Shown here one piece after another: positions 1 to 8,253 of a stretch of 64,000 nucleotides of DNA (position 1 is its first letter; every line of letters starts with the position of its first letter). The notes below the pieces were generated by a model. The model had not been told where the DNA came from. It saw nothing but the letters and a program-made list of their open reading frames with translations, and made no database searches. Location: contig NZ_AWFD01000007.1 of assembly GCF_000682735.1 (NCBI RefSeq), positions 51,645-115,644 on the forward strand, read 5' to 3'. Source of the DNA: Hyphomonas sp. CY54-11-8. Lineage in GTDB: Bacteria; Pseudomonadota; Alphaproteobacteria; Caulobacterales; Hyphomonadaceae. The position numbers and the translations under genes were made by a program.

Positions 1-797
1 GCCTCGACCCGGAAAAGCATCACCACGAAGTGGCTCCGGCACAGCACGAACTCGGTCTGAAATTCTCGACCCTGACCGTGATGGCTGACCGACTTCAGCT
101 CTACAAATACGTGATCCAGAACGTTGCGCATTCCTACGGCAAGACGGCGACTTTCATGCCGAAACCGATGTACAAGGACAACGGTTCCGGAATGCACGTG
201 CACCAGTCCATCTGGAGCGGCGGCAAGCCGCTGTTCGCCGGCGACAAGTATGCAGGCCTGTCCGAGACCTGCCTCTACTACATTGGCGGCATCATCAAGC
301 ACGCCAAGGCTCTGAACGCGATCACCAACCCGTCCACCAACAGCTACAAGCGTCTGGTCCCGGGCTACGAAGCACCGGTCATGCTGGCCTACTCGGCTCG
401 CAACCGTTCGGCCTCGATCCGTATTCCTTTCGGCGACAACCCGAAAGCCAAGCGCATCGAAACCCGCTTCCCGGATCCGATGGCGAACCCATACCTCGCC
501 TTCGCAGCCCTGCTCATGGCTGGCCTCGACGGCATCGAGAACAAGATCCATCCGGGCGACGCCATGGACAAGGACCTCTACGATCTGCCGCCGGAAGAAG
601 CGAAAGCCATTCCGCAGGTCTGCGGCTCGCTGCGTGAGGCTCTTGCTTCCCTCGATGCGGACCGTGAGTTCCTCAAGAAGGGCGGCGTCTTCGACGACGA
701 TCAGATCGATGCCTACATCGACCTGAAGATGGAAGAAAACATGAAGTACGAGCTCCACCCGCACCCGGTCGAGTTCGACATGTACTACAAATACTGA
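1..797 (+). CDS. glnA: Glutamine synthetase type I, 3' part (truncated by window edge)
   Basis: The reading frame is open from base 3 and has no start in the window, so this is the C-terminal part of a class I glutamine synthetase (glutamate + NH3 + ATP to glutamine; cytoplasmic dodecamer). The visible part begins with [13 protein letters not shown], an active-site segment, and includes the NRSASIRIP stretch. [10 protein letters not shown] contains the tyrosine that is adenylylated in the GlnE-regulated (GSI-beta) subclass, so nitrogen control by adenylylation is expected. The ending EFDMYYKY is typical of proteobacterial GlnA. A strong hairpin follows the stop. The promoter and any glnB partner lie outside the window. 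Confidence 0.96.
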   Translation, partial: LDPEKHHHEVAPAQHELGLKFSTLTVMADRLQLYKYVIQNVAHSYGKTATFMPKPMYKDNGSGMHVHQSIWSGGKPLFAGDKYAGLSETCLYYIGGIIKHAKALNAITNPSTNSYKRLVPGYEAPVMLAYSARNRSASIRIPFGDNPKAKRIETRFPDPMANPYLAFAALLMAGLDGIENKIHPGDAMDKDLYDLPPEEAKAIPQVCGSLREALASLDADREFLKKGGVFDDDQIDAYIDLKMEENMKYELHPHPVEFDMYYKY

Positions 798-838
798 TCG
801 CTCAGACGATCAGATCACCCGACACACGGGGGAAGGCC

Positions 839-864
839 GGGCCGGTACCGAAAGGTACCGGCCC
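839..864 (+). terminator. Perfect 11-bp hairpin with GAAA loop after glnA
   Basis: GGGCCGGTACC, loop GAAA, then GGTACCGGCCC, followed by a short T-containing stretch (TTACCGTTT). The stem starts about 40 bases after the glnA stop. The U-tract is poor, so it may act as a weak intrinsic terminator or as an mRNA 3'-end stabiliser. Confidence 0.6.
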
Positions 865-895
865 TTACCGTTTCAGGAACCAATCGCGCAAAACA

Positions 896-923
896 AAAGC
901 CCCGGTCCATCGACCGGGGCTTT
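896..923 (-). terminator. Intrinsic terminator of clpX
   Basis: A perfect 12-bp stem (AAAGCCCCGGTC / GACCGGGGCTTT) with a 4-nt loop. Read on the minus strand it is followed by TTTTGTTTTG, a classical U-tract, and it lies about 30 bases past the clpX stop. Together with the hairpin at 839-864 it separates the converging glnA and clpX transcripts. Confidence 0.85.
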
Positions 924-950
924 GTAACTCTGTCGTCTGGAGACACCAGG

Positions 951-2213
951 TCAGCCAGCTTCTGGCTGGCTCTTCTTGGCGTGAACGTAAAGCGGCTCGG
1001 CATTGCCATCGACCACTTCCCCGCTGATCACGACTTCCTCGACACCGCGCAGGTTCGGCAGTTCGAACATCGTGTCGAGCAGAATGCTCTCCATGATGGA
1101 ACGCAGCCCCCGTGCACCGGTCTTGCGGACGATGGCGCGGCGGGCCACGGCCGTCAGCGCATCCGGCGTGAAGGTCAGCTGGACATTCTCCATGTCGAAG
1201 AGACGCTGGTACTGCTTCAGCAGTGCGTTCTTCGGCTCGGTCAGGATCTGGATCAGTGCCTGTTCATCGAGATCTTCCAAGGTGGCAATGACTGGCAGAC
1301 GGCCGATGAATTCCGGGATCAGGCCGAAACGCTGAAGGTCTTCCGGTTCGACTTCGCGCAGGATCTCGCCCACGCCGCGGCCTTCCGGATCTTTCACCGG
1401 TGCGCCAAAGCCAATCGAGGCCGCTTCGCCGCGCGCAGAGATGATCTTGTCGAGGCCAGCAAACGCACCGCCACAAATGAACAGGATGTTCGTCGTGTCC
1501 ACCTGCAGGAATTCCTGCTGCGGGTGCTTGCGTCCGCCTTGCGGCGGTACGGCCGCGACAGTGCCTTCCATGATCTTCAGAAGCGCCTGCTGGACCCCCT
1601 CGCCCGACACGTCGCGGGTGATGGACGGATTGTCCGACTTGCGGGAAATCTTGTCGATTTCGTCGATATAGACGATGCCGCGCTGGGCGCGCTCGACATT
1701 GTAGTCAGCCGCCTGGAGCAGTTTCAGGACGATGTTCTCGACGTCCTCACCGACATAGCCGGCTTCAGTAAGCGTCGTCGCGTCAGCCATCGTGAACGGT
1801 ACATCCAGGATCCGCGCCAGCGTCTGGGCCAGCAGTGTCTTGCCGCAACCCGTCGGGCCGACCAGCAGGATGTTGGATTTCGACAGCTCTACGCCATCCG
1901 TTTTACCAGCATGAGACAGGCGCTTGTAGTGATTGTGCACGGCAACCGACAGGATGCGCTTCGCATAGGTCTGTCCGATCACATAGTCGTCAAGCACGTC
2001 GCAGATTTCCTGCGGTGTCGGGACGCCTTCGCGAGAGCGGACCAGCGAGGTTTTGTTTTCCTCGCGGATGATGTCCATGCAGAGTTCAACACATTCATCA
2101 CAGATGAACACGGTCGGACCAGCAATGAGCTTCTTCACCTCATGCTGGCTTTTGCCGCAGAACGAGCAGTAAAGCGTGTTCTTGGAGTCGCCTGAGCCGG
2201 TTTGTTTGGTCAT
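951..2213 (-). CDS. clpX: ATP-dependent Clp protease ATP-binding subunit ClpX
   Basis: AAA+ unfoldase that feeds substrates to ClpP in the cytoplasm. The 420-residue length is normal for the family. Visible features in order are a zinc-binding domain with Cys16, Cys19, Cys38 and Cys41; Walker A GPTGCGKT (119-126); the pore loop GYVGED (152-157); Walker B IVYIDEID (180-187); and a RKSDN segment just after it. The C-terminal small domain follows. It starts with ATG. clpP lies upstream in the same direction but 125 bases away, and that gap carries a TTAA-N7-TTAA box and a hairpin, so separate transcription of clpX is likely. In alphaproteobacteria ClpXP degrades cell-cycle regulators such as CtrA. 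Confidence 0.98.
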   Translation of the reverse strand: MTKQTGSGDSKNTLYCSFCGKSQHEVKKLIAGPTVFICDECVELCMDIIREENKTSLVRSREGVPTPQEICDVLDDYVIGQTYAKRILSVAVHNHYKRLSHAGKTDGVELSKSNILLVGPTGCGKTLLAQTLARILDVPFTMADATTLTEAGYVGEDVENIVLKLLQAADYNVERAQRGIVYIDEIDKISRKSDNPSITRDVSGEGVQQALLKIMEGTVAAVPPQGGRKHPQQEFLQVDTTNILFICGGAFAGLDKIISARGEAASIGFGAPVKDPEGRGVGEILREVEPEDLQRFGLIPEFIGRLPVIATLEDLDEQALIQILTEPKNALLKQYQRLFDMENVQLTFTPDALTAVARRAIVRKTGARGLRSIMESILLDTMFELPNLRGVEEVVISGEVVDGNAEPLYVHAKKSQPEAG

Positions 2214-2237
2214 GCTTTCCTCAATGCCGGTTAAGGC

Positions 2238-2252
2238 TTAACGTGGTTTTAA
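2238..2252. promoter_or_regulatory. CtrA-type box TTAA-N7-TTAA upstream of clpX
   Basis: TTAACGTGGTTTTAA fits the full CtrA consensus TTAA-N7-TTAA and ends 25 bases before the clpX start codon. A second palindrome, GTTAAGGCTTAAC (2230-2242), overlaps it. CtrA sites of this form are known from Caulobacterales. Binding here is inference. Confidence 0.4.
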
Positions 2253-2292
2253 GCGCCCAAACCCAGTTCCTTAACAGAACAATATGGGCATT

Positions 2293-2316
2293 GGCCTGCA
2301 CTGCAAGTGCCAGGCC
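2293..2316 (-). terminator. Hairpin between clpP and clpX
   Basis: GGCCTG-CACT pairs with AGTGCCAGGCC across a GCA loop with a single bulge, 23-46 bases past the clpP stop. There is no U-tract, so it may be a weak terminator or processing structure for clpP mRNA. It also overlaps the region where a clpX promoter would lie. Confidence 0.35.
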
Positions 2317-2338
2317 GCAATACGCGGGGACGCGCGAT

Positions 2339-2962
2339 CTATTTGTCATCCTCTACGGCCCGGCGTTCGAACACCTTGTCGATGATGCCGAATTCCTGGG
2401 CTTCCTCAGCTGTGAGGAAGGTATCCCGATCCAGTTTCCGCTCAATTGCGTCGTAGTCCTGGCCGGTATGCTTGACGTAAATCTGATTCAGGCGCCGCTT
2501 AAGATCAATGATTTCTTCGGCATGGCGCTCAATATCCGTCGCAACGCCCTGATAGCCACCGGACGGCTGGTGGAGCATCACGCGGGCATTTGGCAAGGCA
2601 AAACGAGCCCCTGCCTCGCCAGCAGCGAGCAAAAGCGAGCCCATGGAGGCCGCTTGGCCAATACAGACTGTGGACACCGAGCACCGGATAAACTGCATGG
2701 TGTCATAAATCGCCAGACCAGACGACACATAACCGCCGGGGCTATTGATATACATGGCGATTTCTTTTTTCGGGTTTTCCGATTCGAGAAACAGCAGCTG
2801 AGCTGTAATCAGGGCGGCCATGCCATCATCGATACCACCGGTCACGAAGATGATCCGCTCTTTCAGAAGGCGCGAAAAGATGTCGAACGCCCGTTCGCCA
2901 CGGCTGGTCTGCTCCACCACCATGGGGACTAGGTTGAGGGCAGTCTGGTACGAATTTGACAT
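2339..2962 (-). CDS. clpP: ATP-dependent Clp protease proteolytic subunit ClpP
   Basis: Serine protease forming the two-heptamer chamber that works with ClpX or ClpA. It has 207 residues, the usual length. The catalytic triad is intact: Ser106 in QAASMGS, His131 in VMLHQPSGG and Asp180 in [12 protein letters not shown], with the same spacing as the E. coli enzyme. The INSPGG turn (72-77) is present. It starts with ATG. The 113-base upstream gap contains a small perfect palindrome (3002-3015). Downstream is clpX, the usual partner. Confidence 0.98.
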   Translation of the reverse strand: MSNSYQTALNLVPMVVEQTSRGERAFDIFSRLLKERIIFVTGGIDDGMAALITAQLLFLESENPKKEIAMYINSPGGYVSSGLAIYDTMQFIRCSVSTVCIGQAASMGSLLLAAGEAGARFALPNARVMLHQPSGGYQGVATDIERHAEEIIDLKRRLNQIYVKHTGQDYDAIERKLDRDTFLTAEEAQEFGIIDKVFERRAVEDDK

Positions 2963-3001
2963 AAGTCGGGCCTCGGGCGTCGAAAAAAGGAATCTCTACT
3001 T

Positions 3002-3015
3002 TGCCAGAACTGGCA
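3002..3015. promoter_or_regulatory. Small palindrome upstream of clpP
   Basis: TGCCAG-AA-CTGGCA, two 6-bp arms with a 2-base centre, lies about 40 bases before the clpP start codon, where a promoter or operator would sit. It is not a CIRCE element. The function is unknown. Confidence 0.25.
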
Positions 3016-3075
3016 GAATGACTGATATTTGTCCACGCAGGCAGTGCTGCAAGAGGCGTTCCGCTGTGGAAAGCC

Positions 3076-4137
3076 TTAGCGAAACGGCCATTCAGCAGCC
3101 TTGCTGGGCAATTCACCGGCCGGATCCAGCATAAACGCCAGATAATCGTCATGTACCGTTTGCGCCTGAAGGTCCCTCAGCAGCATGTGGAACCCCTTTT
3201 CATAGTAGACTGTCCTGACATGCGACGGCAGCACTTTCGCGGTTCGTTCCACCCCCTTTGCCGGCACAACGTAATCATTTGCTCCATAAGACATGAGCGT
3301 CGGCAAGCTTGCTGGCAGGTTCGGGGCGCGTTCATGTGCCCGCTCCATCAGCGAAACAAGCCCATAGACCTGATCAATGCGATTGGTCGGCATCATCAGC
3401 GGATCAGACCAAGTCCGCTGAAGCATCTCGATATTGTCCGAGGGTTCGATCCGAACGAAACGCCTCGGCGGCTGAACGATCCAGCCCGGCCTGACGTGCG
3501 CAGACAGCCAGAGGCTGGTCCGGTAGGTGAGGTTCATTGCGCCCCAGCCCCGCAGGCCAGGTCCGGACGCGATAAACTGATCGGCAGCTGGCGGTAAATC
3601 GGAGCCAAACGCCGACATGGCCACCGACGCACCCATGGAAATTCCGACCACCGTGATCTTAGCATCAGGGTGACGCTGCCTGGCGAGGTCCACCGCCGTT
3701 CGAAAATCCTCCCGCATCAGGTCTTCGTCAGGCCAGATTCCTCTCTCAGGCGAACGGCCGAAGCCGCGCTGGTCGTAAGCGTAGACCGTCACGCCTTTCG
3801 ACGCCCAATAGGGCGCCGCCATGTGGAACGCGTTCGCATAATCGTTCATGCCGTGCAGGCCGACCACAACATGTCCTGCGGCCTCTCCGGCCTCCTGCCC
3901 CGGCCAATAGGTCAGCCCCAGCTCGGCGCCGTCGAACGACACAAACTTGTTTTCTTCCACTTTCAGTTCGGGTGTCACGGTTTGCGTCATGGAGAGCGGT
4001 TCCTGAACCTTTGGCGTTGCACAGGCACTGACGGCCAGCATTGCCAGCACGATCAGCTTTCGGACAAGGCCGAACGGACCGCGCTCCGCAGGTCGGGCAG
4101 CACATCGTCCTCGAACCAGGGATTGCGCTTCAGCCAT
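3076..4137 (-). CDS. Alpha/beta hydrolase (serine aminopeptidase S33 / lysophospholipase-like), probable lipoprotein
   Basis: 353 residues. A complete alpha/beta-hydrolase triad is visible: Ser167 in the nucleophile elbow GISMG (165-169), Asp288 in GANDYVVP and His317 in KGFHMLLRD; the oxyanion segment GLHGMND lies at 93-99. This resembles the monoglyceride lipase / lysophospholipase group, but the substrate cannot be told. The N-terminus has Arg-Lys, a short hydrophobic run and the lipobox VSAC (36-39), so export and lipidation at Cys39 are likely despite a long n-region. The ATG is chosen because a GGAGG Shine-Dalgarno lies 8 bases upstream, inside the preceding gene. The first 85 bases overlap the uracil-DNA glycosylase gene. 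A GTG at 4050 is the alternative start. Confidence 0.85.
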   Translation of the reverse strand: MAEAQSLVRGRCAARPAERGPFGLVRKLIVLAMLAVSACATPKVQEPLSMTQTVTPELKVEENKFVSFDGAELGLTYWPGQEAGEAAGHVVVGLHGMNDYANAFHMAAPYWASKGVTVYAYDQRGFGRSPERGIWPDEDLMREDFRTAVDLARQRHPDAKITVVGISMGASVAMSAFGSDLPPAADQFIASGPGLRGWGAMNLTYRTSLWLSAHVRPGWIVQPPRRFVRIEPSDNIEMLQRTWSDPLMMPTNRIDQVYGLVSLMERAHERAPNLPASLPTLMSYGANDYVVPAKGVERTAKVLPSHVRTVYYEKGFHMLLRDLQAQTVHDDYLAFMLDPAGELPSKAAEWPFR

Positions 4138-4649
4138 GCGGTATTCCTCCAGCTTGGATGCGGCAGGGTGAAAATGCGATCGCCAGCATAGGATTTCCAG
4201 TTCGCGACCGTCGCTGTCAGTGTCTTTTCGACCCGGCGCCCAAGATGCCAGCGCTGGGCATATCCACCGACCAGCAAGACCACGTCGATCCTGGAAAGCT
4301 GTTCCAGAACCCGTTGCCGCCAGACCTCAGCGCAACGCTTCATGGGCGGCAGGTCTCCACCCTTGGCATCATAGCCCGGAAAGCAAAGCCCCATTGGCAG
4401 GATCGCGATCCGGCTGGCGTCGTAGAATTCCTCCCGTGACAGGCCCATCCAGTCTCTCAGACGGTCACCAGACGGATCGTTGAACGGTGTGCCGGTCGTG
4501 TCTGCCAGATTGCCGGGAGCCTGACCTGCGACCAGAACGCGGGCGTCAGCTGACAGCTGGAAAATGGGGTTCGGCGCGCGTTCCATTTCCGCCTCACATA
4601 GGCGGCACCGGCGTATCTCATTAATCAGGGACTGGAGATCATCGCTCAT
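4053..4649 (-). CDS. Uracil-DNA glycosylase superfamily protein
   Basis: 198 residues from the ATG that begins MSDDLQSLINEI; the open frame extends further upstream but would run into the pirin gene. GQAPGNLADTTGTPF near residues 40-55 resembles motif 1 of the family 4/5-like (COG1573) glycosylases, and LPHPSWRN near the C-terminus is the HPS motif. Four cysteines (CRLC near the N-terminus, GLCFPG and KRCAEVW in the middle) could hold an Fe-S cluster as in family 4 enzymes, although their spacing is not the classical one. The expected role is base-excision repair of uracil in DNA. The 3' end overlaps the downstream hydrolase. A pirin gene diverges 47 bases upstream. Confidence 0.85.
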   Translation of the reverse strand: MSDDLQSLINEIRRCRLCEAEMERAPNPIFQLSADARVLVAGQAPGNLADTTGTPFNDPSGDRLRDWMGLSREEFYDASRIAILPMGLCFPGYDAKGGDLPPMKRCAEVWRQRVLEQLSRIDVVLLVGGYAQRWHLGRRVEKTLTATVANWKSYAGDRIFTLPHPSWRNTAWLKRNPWFEDDVLPDLRSAVRSALSES

Positions 4650-4696
4650 GCGTCCATATTTGAGGGGGAATGTGGCCGCGAAAAGGAGTCCTGAGC

Positions 4697-5593
4697 ATGA
4701 GCGAACCAATCTCGCGAAGAATTGAACCGAGAGCACGCGATCTGGGCGGTGGCTTCCGTGTTCGCCGGGTGCTGCCTTTCCATGCGCAACGCATGGTCGG
4801 TCCATTCGTCTTCTTCGATCATTTCGGACCCGTGGAATACGCGCCCGGTGAAGGCTTCGATGTGCGCCCGCATCCGCATATCGGTCTGTCTACCGTCACC
4901 TACCTGTTCGAAGGCGCGATAGAACATCGGGACTCCCTCGGAACAGATCTTGTCATTCGCCCAGGCGCAGTGAACTGGATGACCGCCGGACACGGCATTG
5001 TCCACTCGGAACGAACCCCAGCCCCGGAACGGGAGGCAGGTCAGAGCATGCACGGCCTTCAGACCTGGCTCGCGCTGCCGAAGACCCATGAGGATATTCC
5101 ACCAGCTTTCGACCATCATCCGGCCGATGCGCTACCGGAATTCAATCACCGAGGCGCGCGCATGCGTGTGCTCGCTGGTGAGGCATTCGGAAAAGTCTCA
5201 CCCGTGCAGTTCCCATGGCCAATCCTGTACGTGGCTTTCGAGGCGGATGAAGGCGCCAACCTGATCCTTCCACACACACTCGCCGAAGAGCGGGCAGTCT
5301 ATCTCGTCAGCGGCAGTGCTGTGATTGGCGGTGAGACGTTCGGCGAAGGACAGATGCTCGTACTGGCCAGGGGCATCGATGTCGCCATTCGGCTGGAGCC
5401 TGGTACGAAAGGTGTGATCTGCGGCGGCGCGGCCATGGATGGGCCACGCAAAATCGAATGGAATTTCGTCGCCAGCGATCAGACGCTTATCGATCAGGCG
5501 AAACAGGATTGGCAACATTCGGTCAGCTCGGGTGGATCTGACCGCTTTCCAACGGTTCCCGGCGACGAAGAGGAATGGATCCCGCTCCCATGA
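4697..5593 (+). CDS. Pirin family protein
   Basis: 298 residues, typical for bicupin pirins. The N-terminal cupin contains RPHPHIGLSTVTYLFEG and a downstream EHRDSLG and HGIVHSE, which supply the metal-binding His/Glu set; the C-terminal pirin domain follows (EERAVYLVSGSAVIGG). Pirins are Fe-binding proteins with reported quercetinase or regulatory roles, so the reaction here is not determined. The start is the ATG preceded by AAAAGGAG about 10 bases upstream. The frame also opens earlier at 4670, but that start has no ribosome-binding site. The gene diverges from the glycosylase gene. Confidence 0.9.
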   Translation: MSEPISRRIEPRARDLGGGFRVRRVLPFHAQRMVGPFVFFDHFGPVEYAPGEGFDVRPHPHIGLSTVTYLFEGAIEHRDSLGTDLVIRPGAVNWMTAGHGIVHSERTPAPEREAGQSMHGLQTWLALPKTHEDIPPAFDHHPADALPEFNHRGARMRVLAGEAFGKVSPVQFPWPILYVAFEADEGANLILPHTLAEERAVYLVSGSAVIGGETFGEGQMLVLARGIDVAIRLEPGTKGVICGGAAMDGPRKIEWNFVASDQTLIDQAKQDWQHSVSSGGSDRFPTVPGDEEEWIPLP

Positions 5594-5661
5594 GGCACAA
5601 GCTTGCCCCTCGCCCGGGCACGTGCAAAACCCCTCCTAACAGGATTGTTACGGAGAATCTC

Positions 5662-7410
5662 ATGAAGAAGCTGTTCCTGGCAGCGTCCCTGCTGGCGTTG
5701 ACCGCCTGTGGAGAACAAGCCGCCAAGGTCGACACCACCCCCGAAGCAGAAACCAATGCAGCTGCAGCGACACCGGACCTGCTGATGCCGCTTCCGGAAG
5801 GTACGGTCGCAGACATTTCGGCCGACGATCTGGCGGTCCGTATCAAAACTCTCGCAGACGATACGTTTGAAGGCCGGGGTCCCGGTACGCCGACAGGCGA
5901 AGCTGCAGCTGACTGGATTGCCGCCGAGATGAACCGGATTGGGCTAAAGCCTGGCGCAGCCAATGGCAGCTATCTTCAGGAAGTGCAGATGGTGAACCAG
6001 ACCATCGACCCATCTGAATCCTATCTGTCGTTCTCGTCAGAAGACGGCACGGAGATCCCGACCACACTGAAAGACGATGCGGTAATCTGGACCAAGCGCC
6101 AGAATGCGACCGAGCTTTCCTTCGACCCGAGCGATGTTGTTTTTGTCGGTTATGGCGCGGTCGCTCCGGAATATGAGTGGAACGATTACGACGATCAGGA
6201 TTTCACCGGCAAGACGGTCATCATCCTGGTCAATGATCCGGGCTTTGCAACACAGGACCCAGACCTCTTCAAAGGCAAGGCCATGACCTATTATGGCCGC
6301 TGGACCTACAAGTATGAAGAAGCGGCCCGCCAGAACGCTGCTGCTGCGATCGTCGTCCACGAAACAGCGCCTGCTGCTTATGGCTGGGACGTGGTCGCGA
6401 ACTCCTGGTCAGGCGCTCAATCGGATCTCGTGCGCGCAAATGGTGGTGAGGACCGCACCACGATGGAAGCGTGGATCACCCGCGATAAAGCCGAAGAACT
6501 CTTCAAGGCTGCCGGGCTCGACTACGAGACGCTGAAGGATGCCGCCAAGGAACGCGGCTTCAAACCGGTGCCGCTCACCGGACTGAAGGCTCAGGGTGCG
6601 ATCACCCAGAAGATTGAACCCCTGACCAGCCACAATGTCATCGGTGTACTCCCAGGCCAGACCACACCGGACGAGTATGTTCTGTACACGGCTCACTGGG
6701 ATCACCTCGGCAAGAAGTCCGGCGAAAAGACCGGAGCTCCTGGCGAGGACTTCTACCAGGACCAGATCTTCAACGGTGCCGTAGACAACGCAACCGGCGC
6801 TGCCGCCTTGCTGGAAATTGCTGAAGCTATGGCGGCGCAATCGGTCGACCGCTCTGTCATGTTCCTGTCTGTCACACTGGAAGAGTCCGGACTGCTCGGT
6901 TCCGAGTATTTCGCGCAACATCCGACTGTGCCGCTGAACAAGATTGTTGCCGGCATCAACATGGACGGCTCCCTGCCGGTTGGGCGCACACATGACATGG
7001 TGGTGGTCGGTTATGGCGCTTCGGAACTGGAAGACATGCTGACAGAATACCTCGCCAAGCAAGACCGGGTCGTGAAGCCGGATCCCAAACCGGAAGCCGG
7101 ATCGTTCTATCGCTCGGACCATATCTCGCTCGCCAAGCGCGGCGTACCGATGCTGTATGCCGATGGCGGTGAGGACAAGGTGGATGGCGGCATCGCTGCA
7201 GGCAAGGCAATCGCTCAGGCCTACAATGAGCAGCGCTACCACAAGCCCATGGACGAATACACTGACGATTGGGACCTTTCCGGCAATGTGGAAGACGTCA
7301 CCGCGCTCTTCGAAGTCGGCAAGTCCATCGCCCAATCCGATGCCTGGCCGACTTGGTATCCTGGCAACGAGTTTGAAGCAGCCCGCAAGGCCAGCCTCGG
7401 CGAAAACTGA
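5662..7410 (+). CDS. Secreted lipoprotein peptidase, family M28 with PA domain
   Basis: 582 residues starting at the ATG behind GTTACGGAG; a longer frame overlapping the pirin gene is unlikely. The signal peptide is MKKLFLAASLLALTAC with Cys16 as lipidation site, so it is a membrane-anchored envelope enzyme. A protease-associated insert spans roughly 140-300. The M28 dizinc site is complete: His345 (AHWDHLG), Asp375 (VDNATGAAA), Glu407/Glu408 (TLEESGLLGS), Asp435 (NMDGS) and His487 (SDH). It is probably an aminopeptidase for scavenged peptides. The gene ends in a strong terminator and appears monocistronic. Confidence 0.93.
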   Translation: MKKLFLAASLLALTACGEQAAKVDTTPEAETNAAAATPDLLMPLPEGTVADISADDLAVRIKTLADDTFEGRGPGTPTGEAAADWIAAEMNRIGLKPGAANGSYLQEVQMVNQTIDPSESYLSFSSEDGTEIPTTLKDDAVIWTKRQNATELSFDPSDVVFVGYGAVAPEYEWNDYDDQDFTGKTVIILVNDPGFATQDPDLFKGKAMTYYGRWTYKYEEAARQNAAAAIVVHETAPAAYGWDVVANSWSGAQSDLVRANGGEDRTTMEAWITRDKAEELFKAAGLDYETLKDAAKERGFKPVPLTGLKAQGAITQKIEPLTSHNVIGVLPGQTTPDEYVLYTAHWDHLGKKSGEKTGAPGEDFYQDQIFNGAVDNATGAAALLEIAEAMAAQSVDRSVMFLSVTLEESGLLGSEYFAQHPTVPLNKIVAGINMDGSLPVGRTHDMVVVGYGASELEDMLTEYLAKQDRVVKPDPKPEAGSFYRSDHISLAKRGVPMLYADGGEDKVDGGIAAGKAIAQAYNEQRYHKPMDEYTDDWDLSGNVEDVTALFEVGKSIAQSDAWPTWYPGNEFEAARKASLGEN

Positions 7411-7416
7411 TCGATC

Positions 7417-7446
7417 GCCCTCCGCCGGATCATACCGGCGGAGGGC
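7417..7446 (+). terminator. Intrinsic terminator after the M28 peptidase gene
   Basis: A perfect 12-bp GC-rich stem (GCCCTCCGCCGG / CCGGCGGAGGGC) with loop ATCATA, followed by AATTTACTTT. It begins 6 bases after the stop codon and ends 24 bases before rlmJ. Confidence 0.8.
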
Positions 7447-7470
7447 AATTTACTTTGGAACCATTCAAGC

Positions 7471-8253
7471 ATGCTTTCGTACCAGCACGGCTTTCACGCA
7501 GGCAATCGCGCGGACGTGCTGAAACATGCCGTACTTCATGCAATATTGAGCGCTACCGCCAAGCAATCGACCAACATCCTTTATGTTGAAACGCATTCCG
7601 GACGCGGACGGTATGATTTAAATAGCGCACAATCGACAAAAGGCGGAGAAGCACTCGACGGCATCCTGTCGCTCCTCGACGAAGGCTCACCCAAACCTGT
7701 CCGTCCATGGCTAGACCTCGTCAGAGAACGTGGCGTGAATGATTATCCGGGTTCTCCAGCGCTTGCGCAGCAATTGCTGCCCGCATCGACCCGCATGATC
7801 TTGTTTGAAAAACATCCAACCGAGTACAAGGAACTCGTCAAAGCCCTGGGCGAGGACGACCGGCTGCAAATCAAGCATGCCGATGGCTATTCGGGCGCAC
7901 TCAAGCTTTCCCCCCGCAGCAATGAACAGATCGTCTGTTTCGTCGACCCGAGCTACGAAACCAGCCGTGACATCGACGCTCTGGCCCTGTGGACCCCGCG
8001 CGCCCTCAAGCGCTGGCCGAAGGGCATCCTTATTCTGTGGCTGCCACTCTTCAAAGACGGACGGGAAATCGAGTTCGGAGAGTACCTGACAGAGCTAGAC
8101 GATTGTTTCGTGGCGGGTGCCCGCTGGCCGATGGATCCGTTGGATGAAGGCGCCCTGGAAGGCTCTGCCATTGTCGCCTATCGCTCGCCGGGGGCAGCGC
8201 GCGAAACCTCGCTTAACATAGCCAGTGCATTGCAGTCATGGTGGGCACGCTGA
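7471..8253 (+). CDS. rlmJ: 23S rRNA (adenine-2030-N6)-methyltransferase RlmJ
   Basis: 260 residues. The N-terminus MLSYQHGFHAGNRADVLKH is the hallmark of RlmJ, which makes m6A2030 in 23S rRNA using S-adenosylmethionine; YVETHSGRGRYDL is the SAM-binding region. The catalytic motif that is normally DPPYE reads DPSYE here (159-163), a Pro-to-Ser change in the target-adenine motif. The rest of the protein looks intact. The last 16 bases overlap the next gene, suggesting coupling. Confidence 0.92.
   Translation: MLSYQHGFHAGNRADVLKHAVLHAILSATAKQSTNILYVETHSGRGRYDLNSAQSTKGGEALDGILSLLDEGSPKPVRPWLDLVRERGVNDYPGSPALAQQLLPASTRMILFEKHPTEYKELVKALGEDDRLQIKHADGYSGALKLSPRSNEQIVCFVDPSYETSRDIDALALWTPRALKRWPKGILILWLPLFKDGREIEFGEYLTELDDCFVAGARWPMDPLDEGALEGSAIVAYRSPGAARETSLNIASALQSWWAR

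Noticed and set aside
981..2195. 404-codon plus-strand open frame antisense to clpX
   Set aside because: It mirrors clpX exactly, has no recognisable domain, and its composition is that of an antisense shadow in GC-rich DNA.
4053..4805. Longer glycosylase start at 4805
   Set aside because: The extra 52 residues lie over the pirin gene and its ribosome-binding site and look non-conserved; the ATG at 4649 gives the family's usual N-terminus.
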